Assembly: GCA_030710605.1 (NCBI GenBank) | Contig: CP092875.1 | Location: forward strand, 61,966,394 to 62,030,393 | Length of the DNA: 64,000 nucleotides | Reading direction: 5' to 3' | From: Cordylochernes scorpioides | Lineage: Eukaryota; Arthropoda; Arachnida; Pseudoscorpiones; Chernetidae | Shown: positions 54,262-64,000 of the stretch, piece by piece | Numbering within the stretch: position 1 is the first letter of the stretch | How the letters are laid out: every line of letters starts with the position of its first letter | Notes under the pieces: model-generated | Database searches by the model: none | Seen by the model: only the letters and a program-made list of their open reading frames with translations | Told to the model about the DNA's origin: nothing | Translations under genes and position numbers: made by a program

Positions 54262-56776
54262 GAGAACGCGAAATAATTAATAATCAAATAGATAAGATGT
54301 TGAAAAAAGGTATAATTTCTCATTCATCGAGTCCATGGGCATCTCCTGTAATTCTCGTTAAAAAGAAAGACGGAACATTTGGATTCTGTGTGGACTACAG
54401 AAATTTAAACTCTATCACTGTTAAAGATCAATATCCGCTTCCTCGTATAGACGACTGCTTCGACTCTCTCCATGGATCTAGATACTTCACATCACTGGAC
54501 CTGTGTTCAGGATACTGGCAGGTGGAAGTTGAAGAACAAGATCGGGAGAAAACTGCTTTTGTGACACCTGACGGACTTTACCACCTCAACGTCTTACCTT
54601 TTGGTTTATGCAACGGCCCAGCAACTTTTGAAAGACTAATGGATAATATATTGAGGACCCATAAATGGAAAATCTGCTTGTGCTACCTTGACGATGTGAT
54701 AGTTTTCTCTGAAGATCTACCATCGCATTTGACAAGATTGAAGACCATTTTGGGATGCTTAAGAAAAGCAGGATTGACACTCAATCTTTCAAAATGCAGA
54801 TTCGCTTATGAAGAGCTCCTTTTATTGGGGCACGTTGTGTCAAAAGAAGGAATTACACCCGATTCAGAAAATATTGCGAGAATAGAGGATTTCCCAGCCC
54901 TCAAAACAATTAAAAATGTCAGAGCTTTTCTCGGACTATGTTCTTATTATAGAAGGTTCATTAAAGAATTCTCAAAAATAGCATATCCGTTACAAATTCT
55001 AACTCGTAAAAACCAGCCGTGTGTATGGGGAAAAGAACAAGAATAATCTTTTCTAACTTTAAAAGAAAAGCTGAGTTCACCGGAGGTCCTAACTCATTAT
55101 GATCCAATTAAACCCATAGGCCTCCACACCGACGCAAGCGATCAAGGACTTGGGGCAGTGCTCATTCATGTTGAAGACAATGGTAGAGAGCGTCCAATTT
55201 CATATGCCAGCAGAACATTGCAGAAGGCTGAGACCAACTATTCAACTACGGAAAAGGAATACTTGGCTATTATATGGGCAATTGGGAAATTCAGGCCTTA
55301 TCTTTACGGCCGTAAATTCATCGTCTATACCGAAAACCATAGTCTCTGCTGGATGGCCAAAGCAAAAGAATTATCTGGACGTTTGGCGCGTTGGTCGTTG
55401 GAATTGCAAGCCTACGATTTTACTATAAATTATAAATCTGGAAAAACACATTTAGATGCTGATGGATTATCGCGGTGCCCAATTCCAGATAAAATTAAAA
55501 TTTTACAAATTAATTATAACACCGAAGACTACGACGCTTACATTAAGAAAATTAACAACATGATCGACCAACACCCAAACAGCTACGGAGAAAACTTCAC
55601 CAAACATAACGGAAAAATTTATAAAAATAATCCTACCCCAACAGGCAACCCGTGGTTACTGGTCATCCCAAAGACCAAACAACTAGAACTCTTGGAACAG
55701 ATGCATGATCATCCTACATCGGGCCACATGGGTAAAAAAAGAACATACAGCCGAATAAAAGATAAATATTTTTGGCCTTCAATGTTCAAAACAGTGGAGA
55801 AATATGTTTCCAGTTGCCCTGAATGCCAGTTTCGTAAGACCCCATACTAACAACCATCGGGACAATTGCAACCGATACCATCAGCGTCTAGACCGTTCGA
55901 ACGAATAGGAATAGACCTTTTGGGTAGATTTCCCAAGTCCATCAACGGAAATAGGTGGATCGTTGTTTGCACAGACTATTACTCAAGGCATGTTGAAACA
56001 GCGGCGCTACCTCGAGGAACTGCCACAGAAATTGCCGATTTTTTCTTGAAAAGAATAGTACTAAGACATGGAGCACCAAAAATTTAATTTCTGACCGCGG
56101 GAGTTCTTTCTTGAGCAAACTACTCACACAAGTTTTGAAAATTTGCAATACGATACATAAGAAAACGACAAGTTACCATCCACAGACAAATGGCCAAACG
56201 GAAAGAATGAACCGTACGCTGACAGATATGATATCAATGTACATTGACGAGAAGCACCAAAATTGGGACGATATTCTCCCGTTTGTGACTTTCGCCTACA
56301 ATTCCTCGGTACAAGAGACGACCGGCTATTCCCCATATTTTCTGATTCACGGAAGAGAACCGTTGACATTTTTGGACTCTACATTTGACTGGCCGGAAGT
56401 ACCGCCTAAACCCGGAGACTTTGATGACTACATATCAAATCTCCTAACCATAGTTGAAGAATCAAAAAAGATTTCAATGGCTAGAACAATGGCACGGCAA
56501 GATAAATCGAAACAAGTATACGACAAACATCGCAGAGAAGTTAACTTTTCACCAGACGACCTAGTACTGATTTGGACACCGATAAGAAAAGTTGGAAGAG
56601 CGGACAAACTACAGAAAAATTACATCGGACCATTCAAGATAATTAGGAAGACATCACCAGTAAATTATGAAGTAAAAGAAGTCACGGGAAGAGGCAAAAA
56701 AATTGTACATGTGTCAAGAATGAAACTGTACCGGACCCCAGACTTGAGGACAAGTCTTTTTCAAGGGGGAGAGTAA
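54252..56776 (+). pseudogene. RT, RNase H and integrase of the nested Gypsy element
   Basis: RT: GIISHSSSPWASPVILVKK, FCVDYRNLNS, LDLCSGYWQVEV, CYLDDVIVF. A TAA at 55044-55046 falls between RT and RNase H (LHTDASDQGLGAVL, TEKEYLAII). Integrase zinc region HDHPTSGHMG ... CPECQ, then a TAA at 55848-55850, then IGIDLLGRFPKS; a one-base loss near 56085 shifts the frame at the second catalytic Asp region, and coding resumes with HPQTNGQTERMNRTLTDM and the C-terminal NYIGPFKIIRK. It ends at 56776, one base before LTR2. Confidence 0.9.
56762..56776 (+). promoter_or_regulatory. Polypurine tract of the nested Gypsy element
   Basis: caagggggagagtaa directly precedes LTR2. Confidence 0.7.
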
Positions 56777-57041
56777 TGTTAAGAAGAGTTTGAAAGTACA
56801 TTTTATTTTATCCATTATTGTAAATTTGCCTAACCTAATTTGCATTTATGCTTTTAATTTTCTTTGTTCGCCTGTTTTACATGTTTCTTATTTTTTCACC
56901 ATTATAAATTCCAGCTTAACAATCATTAGATTAGATTTTTCCTCGACTTGTCCAGTGAACGGTTGTACAATAAACAACATAAACATTTATTTCCCGCTGT
57001 CTCCAAGTTTCCTCGCGGCACCCCAGAACACCATCGCAACA
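56777..57041 (+). repeat. 3' LTR of the nested Gypsy element
   Basis: About 98% identical to 51863-52127 by eye; followed by atat. Confidence 0.92.
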
Positions 57042-57044
57042 ATA

Positions 57045-57736
57045 TCAAGGTTATAAAAGGCTATATACAATAAAATCTAATACTATAAGGTAAATCTGTA
57101 CTATAAGGTAAATAACATTGAGGAGTGTGAACAAGGAGAAGGGGAGTCACGAGCACATGGTGAAATTCTGAAGGTCATTAAGACTGGGGAACTCTACACT
57201 TCAAGATATTTTTCAGGCGGACATGGCAAGGGGAAACTTGGCATGGGCTTTCTATGCTATAAGTGTAGAGTACGAGAAATGAGGTTGAGGTTGGAAATTG
57301 TGTGAGCTCAGGACTGAGGTAAATACAGAACTACATACAATGTTAGCACTTCGGCGAACAGAGCGAGGGGAAACTTGCCCTGGGCCATTCTACCTTATCT
57401 ATGCAGTTACTTGTGTAGCGAGTCCGAGGGGAAAAGTCCCGTGTGTAGGTGAGGAAGTCGAATGGACTTATATTTAATTTTCGAAGATAAAATAGTTCTA
57501 GATGCAAAGGTAGAATATAGGCTGACAGAGTGAGGGGAAACTTACCCTGGGCCTTTCTGCCTTAATTATTTAGATACTACTGGGTTCGTAAAGTCTCGTT
57601 GTCAGGTTAGTAATTGGTAAAGATTTCAGGGATTAAGCGGTTCAAATATCTTTGATCATCTTGATTGTAAGTGTAGTCATGTTGCTTTCTTGAGTTAATA
57701 GCCGTTTTAGTATGGATTAGAGTGTGATTGAAGTGT
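57045..57736 (-). other. 3' non-coding part of the outer Gypsy element with direct repeats
   Basis: Three spaced copies of a ~45-bp motif (aggggaaacttgccctgggc and variants, then a CT-rich cttt/cattctacctta end) at about 57210-57255, 57353-57400 and 57523-57567. No env-like ORF seen. Confidence 0.6.
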
Positions 57737-58857
57737 TTATATGGGGAAATTGAAGGTATTTTTGGGTTGGTCTCGATCATTTACGGGCGGTGAAATAAAT
57801 TGTTCGTTTTCCGTATAGTGTTTTAATTTGTTGACATGAATTGTATCTGTCTCACGACTTAGAGGTCGGTTGGAGCGGTTGATCCGTACGATTTGAGGGG
57901 AAATTATCTCCAGTATTTCATAAGGTCCTGAGAAGAAAGGTGCCAGTTTACCGGTGTCTGGATGGTGGTATGTTTTTGCCAAAACGAGATCGCCTACTTC
58001 AAAATCGGAAGCTCTATGTGTTTGGTCGAATCTCGCTTTGTCGCGTAAGTGTCGTTCGTGTGTCCTTTGATAGGCCAATTCTCTGGCGTCGTCGATTTTT
58101 GGGTAGTTTTGTACATGCTCGGATAGTTGTAGCGGGAAACTACCTAACAAAAGGTATGACGGTGGAAACCCGGTCACAGAATGTGGGTATGGTTATAAGC
58201 CTGAAGGACCTGAGGTAGTAGTTTGGTCCAGGCCGTCTTAGGTTGTTGGAGGCGCAACAGTTTAAGTTTGCCAGTAATCGTGGCGTTTAGTCGTTCACTT
58301 AATCCGTTGGCCTGAGGGTTGTTGCTTGTCGTGAGAAGTTGGCCAATGTTATGTCTAATCAAAAATCTACGAAATTTCGGAGAGGTGAAGGCAGGAGCTC
58401 TATCCGTCAAAATTCGTTTAGGAGAACCAAACTGCATCACCTTTTTAATCACTTGGGTATAGGTGAGAATGCTGGTGGACCGCGATGGAAATGCCCACGC
58501 GTACCGTGTGGCATGGTCCACTACGACATGTAAGAAGGTCTGAGAATTTCCATATTTCGCGAATCCAGAAATAGTATCTAGTGACACTAGTTTGTACGGC
58601 AGGACCGCTGGGGGGTGTTGTCCCAATTCTCCGTAGATAGGTCCTTTTGGTGGTTTGACTAATTGGCATACTGAACAGCTTCTTACATGTGTCCTGATGT
58701 CATTTGTCATGCCGTCCCAATAGTATTGGGCTGCGATCAGTCTGGTCATCTGCGAAATGCCGGGGTGATTGAAATCGTGATGGGCTCTTTGTAGTAGGGT
58801 GCCACGGAGTGATGGTGGAACAATTATTTTAGTGACACCCCGCCGTGTGATGGTCAT
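57737..58857 (-). pseudogene. Integrase of the outer Gypsy element
   Basis: Zinc region HHDFNHPGISQM ... CSVCQLVK, catalytic SLDTISGF (Asp), ILTDRAPAF (Asp) and NPQANGLSERLNATI (Glu). A shift near 58170 leads to the C-terminal part MTGFPPSYLLLGS and APFFSGPYEILEIIS (GPY module), ending at 57737. Confidence 0.88.
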
Positions 58858-59005
58858 AAGGTCCTTGTCATTGAGGATATACCTTGTGTCCCTCCGTAAT
58901 TCGCCCTGATGATCTTTTATTTGACCTGTGGATAGAAATCCGCAGAAAGGATTACGGGAGAGTAGGTCCGCCTCGTACTGACGCGAGCCCTTGAGGTATT
59001 TGACC

Positions 59006-60291
59006 TCATAGTCGTAAGCTGAGAGTCGAAGGCTCCAACGAAAGAGGCGTTCGGTGGGGTCTTTTTATGGTCTTTAGCCATTGTAAGGCGTGATGATCCG
59101 AGTAGATGACAAACCTTGTACCCAGGAGGTACACTCGGAATTTGTCAACGCACTCTACAAGGGCTAAGCACTCCAGTTCAGATATAGTGTAATTACGCCC
59201 ATAGGAACGCAACGCGCGACTGTAATATTGTACAGGGTAGATGTTACCGTCAGGATGTACTTTTGAGTACACCTGCGATGCCCTGCGTGGAAGCGTCGCA
59301 ATAGACCTGGCATGGGAGCCCTTCTTGAAATAGATGTAACACAGGTTGTGTTGCGAGGTGGTGCTTCAATTTATCAAAGGCTTGTTGACAATTCGGGCTC
59401 CAAATCCATTTGGCGTTCTTTTTTAGTAATTGATTTAAGGGGTGGCGAAGTCTAGCATATTCTGGGATGAATTTATGATATACGTTGACGGCCCCTAAAA
59501 ATGATTGTAGAGTTTTAATGTTGATAGGGGTTCTAATAGCGTTGATGATTTCGGTATTTTTAATATTAGGTGTGTAAGTCCCTGCGGTGATGTGGTAGCC
59601 GAGAAAATCTATTTCATTTTGATAAAAATTACATTTTTTAAGGTTAAGTTGGAGATTTTCCTCTAAACAGAATTTAAAGAAAAGTCGAAGGTGTGTAAGG
59701 TGTTGTTCTGAGGAGTCAGAAAAAATAACGAAGTCGTCATAATAATGGGCTATGAAAGAGAGGTGGTGTTTGTGGATCAACTGGGTAATCACACGTTCGA
59801 AAATTTGGGATGCTGATTTGAATCCAAAGGGTAAGCGTTTGAAATTATATTGCCCTTGTTGAGTCACGAAAGAGTAGTGGTTGACTCTCCTCCGCGATGG
59901 GGATTTGATAGTATGCATTGCTTATGTCAACGGTGCTAAATACTCTGGCTTTCGACAGGTTATCCAGTACCGTTTCTATCAATGGCAAAGGGTGCAAATC
60001 CGAGGGTACTAGTTCGTTCACGCGACGGAAGTCAATGCAGAGACGCATGGTGTTATCGCGTTTGCGAACGAGTGTCACAGGAGAGGAATATGGGCTAGAG
60101 GAGGGGGTGATTATGTCATGTTTTCGAAGTTGAGATACCTGGTCCTGAATTTCCTTCTGGTAGGTATAGGGAGTTCGGTATGGTCGGAGGGAAATAACCT
60201 TATCGGAAATAATTTTGAGTTTTACAGGGGTTATGTTGAGTGGTAATACATTGAATTTATTGATAGGGAAAATATCTTTAAAAGAATACAA
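59006..60291 (-). pseudogene. Reverse transcriptase and RNase H of the outer Gypsy element
   Basis: RT begins about 60291 (HDIITPSSSPYSSPVTLV, LCIDFRRVNELV, STVDISNAYYQI). It shifts near 59890 to LPFGFKSASQIFERV, catalytic YYDD and LGYHITAG, then RNase H VYCDASTQGIAGVL. Another shift near 59265 leads to SELECLALVE and IYSDHHALQWLK; a third near 59060 precedes the spacer to integrase. Confidence 0.88.
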
Positions 60292-60336
60292 TAATTGCTG
60301 ATAAGGGATAGGCAGTTCTGGGCGTTGTTCGATAAA

Positions 60337-60915
60337 TTATTTAATCATTAATTCTCTAGAGGGGCATGGGCTGGTAGGAAGGCTATTAAGGTTGTAAGGG
60401 TGAGAGGGGCATTCAGGGGAAGGTTGATAAATATTACTAAGGGTTGTTTGTAAGCAAGGCTCACGTGGAGGTTGAAAATCGTCAACGCCTAAGTTAACTG
60501 AGTGAATTATGGGTCGTTTAGGGTTAGAAGTTATTATTCGCGAGCCGTGCTTACAAGTGGGAAGGTCACATACAAAATGGTACGAATGTTTAGGTAATGG
60601 AACACTATTTTGAAGTATCAATTGATTATGAAAATCTATTGTTAATCTTAAGAATTGCATAACATGAATAGATAGGATACCAAGTTCAAGTGTGAATTTA
60701 AAATATAAAATGTTTCATTAAAATTAAAATTATTAAGTTGTATTGGTAAGGTAACTAATCCGATTGGTTTGGCATGACTAGATATAGTACGGATAAGAAC
60801 ATCATTGTTAATAGGGGTGGAACAAATGAAACTATTAAAATTTTTAATATTTTCAAATTGGTTTAAACTAATTATGGAAACATTGGCTCCAGAGTCAACT
60901 AGGAATGGTATCTTT
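60337..60915 (-). pseudogene. Protease of the outer Gypsy element
   Basis: IPFLVDSGANVSIIS with active-site DSG at 60888-60896, followed after a shift near 60700 by MQFLRLTIDFHNQLI and a Pro-rich linker. DSG instead of DTG is common in some Gypsy lineages. Confidence 0.75.
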
Positions 60916-61306
60916 AAAGAATGAAGACTTGAAGAGTGAAGCTAGGGCGTCGGGGATAGACGGCGCAGAGTGACTCCTTGACCTCTTCATAAGTCTTATT
61001 GAGTAGAGCTAAGTCTTGTGCAATTTTGAGAGGTTCGCCTCTGAGTGATGATAGAGCCTTTCGAGCTTGTCGTGCTGGCTCTAAGTTGTGGAAGTTCGGC
61101 TGAGACTCAAGTTGTGATAAGAAGTGTGCGGCAGGTTCATCTCCGTCGTAGGTGATTGCTTCTTCAGACTCACGGTTTAAAAGTTGGTCGAGACAGAGGG
61201 TGAGAGTTCGAAGGGAAGCGGCTACAGTAGAGTCGGTTGTTGGTTCTTGTGGAACTTGGTTTTGGGTTTGTTCGATCATCGTGGTATTGCTTCTTGTTTT
61301 CTTCAT
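60914..61306 (-). pseudogene. Gag of the outer Gypsy element, large internal deletion
   Basis: ATG at 61306, 57 bp inside the 5' LTR end. About 125 residues of Gag N-terminal half (ATVAASLRTLTLCLDQLL type helix, EPAAHFLSQLESQ, YEEVKESLCAVYPRR) run directly into the protease region. No C-terminal capsid or zinc knuckle exists, so most of Gag is deleted. Confidence 0.75.
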
Positions 61307-61362
61307 ACTCTGGTATATGAGGGATTTGTTTCCCGGTCAGGTCTTATCCTGTCGACTTTCAA

Positions 61363-61667
61363 TGTGGTAATATAGTGATAATAATGTGGTGAGGAGAGAA
61401 ATAATCACACGACGAGTTGGTAGAGGAAATAACCCAGGCAGCCAGAGAGAGAGACGGGCGTGAGGAGCTTCCCGCTGAACGACCGTTTGTTGTGTGTACC
61501 ACCCCCCGACTATCCAAAAATAGTCCCCAGGTGTTGACGGGCGGCCCCCATTTGCCGCCCCTTTGGAATGTCGCTGCTGTCTCAATTGACCGGACTTTAC
61601 ATCCCATCTCTCTCTGGGATGGCTCTAGGTTTGTTTTATTATTCCTGGAAGAGTATATATTATGACA
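61363..61667 (-). repeat. 5' LTR of the outer Gypsy element
   Basis: Matches 51344-51648 over 305 bp. No canonical TGG primer site follows on the minus strand (first bases TTGAAAGTCGACAGG). Confidence 0.9.
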
Positions 61668-61679
61668 TATATATATATA

Positions 61680-61950
61680 TTTAAATTTTATTAATCAACT
61701 AGGTGCGATATTGAAATATTTGCACCTATTACAGAGGAAATAAACAAAACAACACAAACAAATTAGAACTTATAATTAAATATTTACAAATATATATATA
61801 TATATATTAATCGACAGAGTTTATAAAAATTATATAGACAAAGTGGCAGATATAAGAAATTTGAATGATTCAGATCAGGGAACAGTCGATGTCTCACTTC
61901 CGCAAAGTTTGGACAGTCGTAGATAAGGTGAAGAGCAGTAATTTATGTAT
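61680..61950 (-). pseudogene. LINE ORF2 C-terminal remnant with 3' region
   Basis: Minus-strand translation gives ALHLIYDCPNFAEVRHRLF followed by about 30 open residues. HLIYDCP...R matches the end of the Cys/His tail of R1/Jockey-like LINEs (HxxxxC with a following Arg). It ends in AT-rich 3' sequence next to the outer Gypsy LTR. Confidence 0.55.
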
Positions 61951-62542
61951 ATATAGACAATTGAAAAGATAATTTAAAAACATTAAATTTGTTTTGTAAT
62001 TTGAAAACTAAATATGTGTTTAAGAGTTATTTCATTGAATATTGATAAGTATTGAATAATTTTTGTTTAAGTCGGATATTCATATCTGCCAAGTGTTATT
62101 GTCTGTATCCATAAAGCCGAGTTCGACATTTGATGACTACATGGACAAAGATTCTCTATCCCTTAAAACTTTATGAATATATATGTTATATTAAAATCTT
62201 ATTTCATTTAAAATTATATTTCATAAATTCAAATACTCTGCTAAATCGACCACCAGAGGTAACGCTTCCCCTATAAAAATCATTGTTGTTGTTTCCGATG
62301 GCCGGCTCAAACCTTTTGTACATTATGTAAATAAGTTTTCCATTTTTTTATTCTTACGCCTTAAGCCAGGCAGTACTTTTATCAAATTATGTTTTTTATA
62401 TATTTCTTTAGTTCAATTAAAGCTATTTTTGATACCTATTTTTTTAAATTAATATTATTCCCACGACTGCAAAACAGTATCATAATTAATCAAACAACCC
62501 ACTCAACATACCAAAATCAGCAGAAATCATTTTTATAACATA
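61951..62542. other. AT-rich stretch, no recognised gene
   Basis: Nothing recognised. Confidence 0.5.
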
Positions 62543-63186
62543 CTAGACGAATGGCCCGGGCAACGCCCGGGTTTTACCCGAGTGCGAATATATTTTAAAA
62601 ACGTTTTAATCTTGTCTTCATCTTGTCTACACCTTGTATACATCTTGCTTCCTAGGGTTGCCCGGCAACGCTCGGGTTGGGTTTACATGATTAAATGTAT
62701 TATTCAAACACATTAAACATGTGCCCGTTGGCTGCCAGCGAGTAAATGTCGGCGCCCGTTGACTCCCGGCGAGCAAGCGACCGCTCCCGTCGGCTGCCGG
62801 CGGGCGAGGGGCTTCCCGGCGCATGCGCGCGCCCGTTGACTCCCGGCGAGCAAGCGACTGCTCCCGTCGGCTGCCGGCGTGCGAGTGCCTTCCCGGCGCA
62901 TGCGCGCGCACAGGGAAGCCACGTGTCGCAGGCGTCCAATGGGCGCGCCCCGCCATCAGATTCCACCGCGTTCTAGATGAGCTATTTAGAATAATTTGAA
63001 TATATAGTTTTAATAATTGATTTATATATTTTTTTAAATAGCCTATCGTCATCCTCGTTATTTTTTACCTATGTATTGAAATTTTGGTTTGAATTAGTGA
63101 ACTACTGCGAATTTGTATACCGGACATACAAACCAACCAACCAACCAACAGACAAACATACAAACATTCATTTTTATATATATAGA
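62543..63186 (-). mobile_element. Complete short Helitron with GC-rich minisatellite
   Basis: On the minus strand it begins TCTATATATATAAAAATGAA (63186) after an A and ends hairpin CCCGGGCGTTGCCCGGG, ccattcgtCTAG, then T. The interior (about 62715-62930) holds two to three units of a GC-rich repeat (gcgcccgttgactcccggcg, ctcccgtcggctgccggcg). Frames crossing it are repeat artefacts. 644 bp, non-autonomous. Confidence 0.88.
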
Positions 63187-64000
63187 TGTACCTTAAAATT
63201 TTAAATTTATGATAAAATATTGATTTCTCTTTGTCATTCATAGGAAATATAGAGATGATAACTTTGTTTTAATGGGGTGTGAATTCAAAGAGTTAATAAC
63301 CATTCAAATTATATCTACAATATCCTTCATAATTTAGCATACCTATTACTTATCATTTATCTATTCCATCTATCTTTTCTAAGTTCTCTCACCCGAATTA
63401 TAAACAGAATGGCATGCTAATTATGAGAAGCAATACTGGCTCCATGCCACAATTTGGCTCTAGATTTACGATCAGGTTTCAAGAAGAAGAAAAAGAAGAA
63501 GTAGTAATTAAGGCTTGGACAATTAGGCGCTCTTTCTTTGGGCCTGAAGGAGCGCTGTGGGTTTGACACTTGAGACATGGAGGGCATTAGCTGTTCGTGG
63601 CAGGAATTTGATTACAATAATGTTTGGCACAAAGTAAGCTTCGACATCCTTATCAATTTAAAGTTGGTTAAAGCATTTTAAAATCTTTTATATACGTTTT
63701 GTATTAAGGTTTGTTGAGTATAAGACCACACGGCGTAAAATTATCAGAATAGAAACGTATTGAGGAATAATAGTTTAAGTGGGTTTCGTTTATATAAACT
63801 CTATAATGAATTTTGTCATTGTCATTGTGACAATTAGCATATTTCAATATATTATATAGCGTGTTCAAATGGGTAAATGTCAGTAATTTAATAGTATTTT
63901 TCCAAGAATTATTTATCCAATTGAATTATAATGTTCCATATTAAAATATTATACTCAATACTCTATGAATAACACCAAGCGTTATATGTTGAATGATATA
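63187..64000. other. AT-rich stretch, no recognised gene
   Basis: No ORF, RNA gene or repeat recognised; aagaagaagaaaaagaagaa at about 63483 is simple sequence. Confidence 0.5.

Larger units (their letters stand above)
51863..57041 (+). mobile_element. Nested Ty3/Gypsy element (plus strand), defective
   Basis: 265-bp LTRs (51863-52127, 56777-57041) differ at about four sites by eye. The atat duplication lies at 51859-51862 and 57042-57045. Full Gag-Pol order is present but carries three nonsense codons and several frameshifts. It sits in the 3' untranslated part of the outer element. Confidence 0.93.
51344..61667 (-). mobile_element. Outer Ty3/Gypsy element (minus strand), defective
   Basis: 305-bp LTRs at 51344-51648 (3') and 61363-61667 (5') differ at about three sites by eye. 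Gag start, protease, RT, RNase H and integrase follow each other on the minus strand, and GGGGGCCATA adjoins the 3' LTR as polypurine tract. Possible tata duplication at 51340-51343 and 61668-61671, weak in such AT-rich sequence. Multiple shifts and a Gag deletion show it is dead. A plus-strand Gypsy element is nested inside. Confidence 0.9.

Noticed and set aside
62627..63052. Arg/Ala-rich minus-strand frames up to 141 codons
   Set aside because: They cross the GC-rich minisatellite of a Helitron and carry repeat-derived sequence only.

Overview
The window looks like gene-poor, AT-rich animal (probably invertebrate) genomic DNA made almost entirely of transposable elements. I see no intact host gene, rRNA, CRISPR array or bacterial-type gene. 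The animal assignment rests on the element mix (BEL/Pao, Ty3/Gypsy, Copia, Tx1-like and R1/LOA-like LINEs, Helitrons, tRNA-derived SINEs, Penelope-like hammerhead motifs) and on a stretch of non-muscle myosin II tail carried inside one LTR element. The species cannot be named from sequence alone.

Layout. 1-1204: 5' end of a minus-strand BEL/Pao element. 1205-1789, 11248-12965 and 18194-21911 together form copy A of a large duplicated segment; 31460-38229 is copy B. Copy A carries a decayed ~9.5 kb Helitron (1790-11247), which itself holds a SINE, a retroposon fragment and a young intact Gypsy element (4918-9228). Copy A also carries a foldback insertion (12674-12907) and a GC-rich Tx1-like LINE set in a (TC)n microsatellite (12990-18193). 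Copy B has empty sites for these but carries a 5'-truncated LINE (33404-34733), and a short Helitron (38230-39024) abuts its right end. A 100-N gap (21912-22011) cuts copy A. 22012-31460 is AT-rich with foldback elements, LINE remnants, a short Helitron and one unidentified coding-like stretch.

40270-49335 is a three-level nest: a tRNA-derived SINE array holds a broken Copia element (40935-49217), which holds a 3.55 kb LTR element (43979-47528). The inner LTR element has nearly identical LTRs and one long ORF combining a Gag-like start, an internally amplified segment collinear with the non-muscle myosin II heavy-chain tail, and a piece of Pao-type reverse transcriptase. This is the most remarkable object in the window: a recently mobile, apparently gene-transducing non-autonomous retrotransposon.

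49760-49975 carries a hammerhead-ribozyme sequence with a complete core. 51344-61667 is a minus-strand Gypsy element with a plus-strand Gypsy element (51863-57041) nested inside. A LINE 3' fragment follows, then a short complete Helitron (62543-63186) with a GC-rich minisatellite. The last 0.8 kb is featureless AT-rich DNA.

Because many insertions have matching filled and empty sites inside the window, element boundaries, target-site duplications and order of insertion can be read directly.
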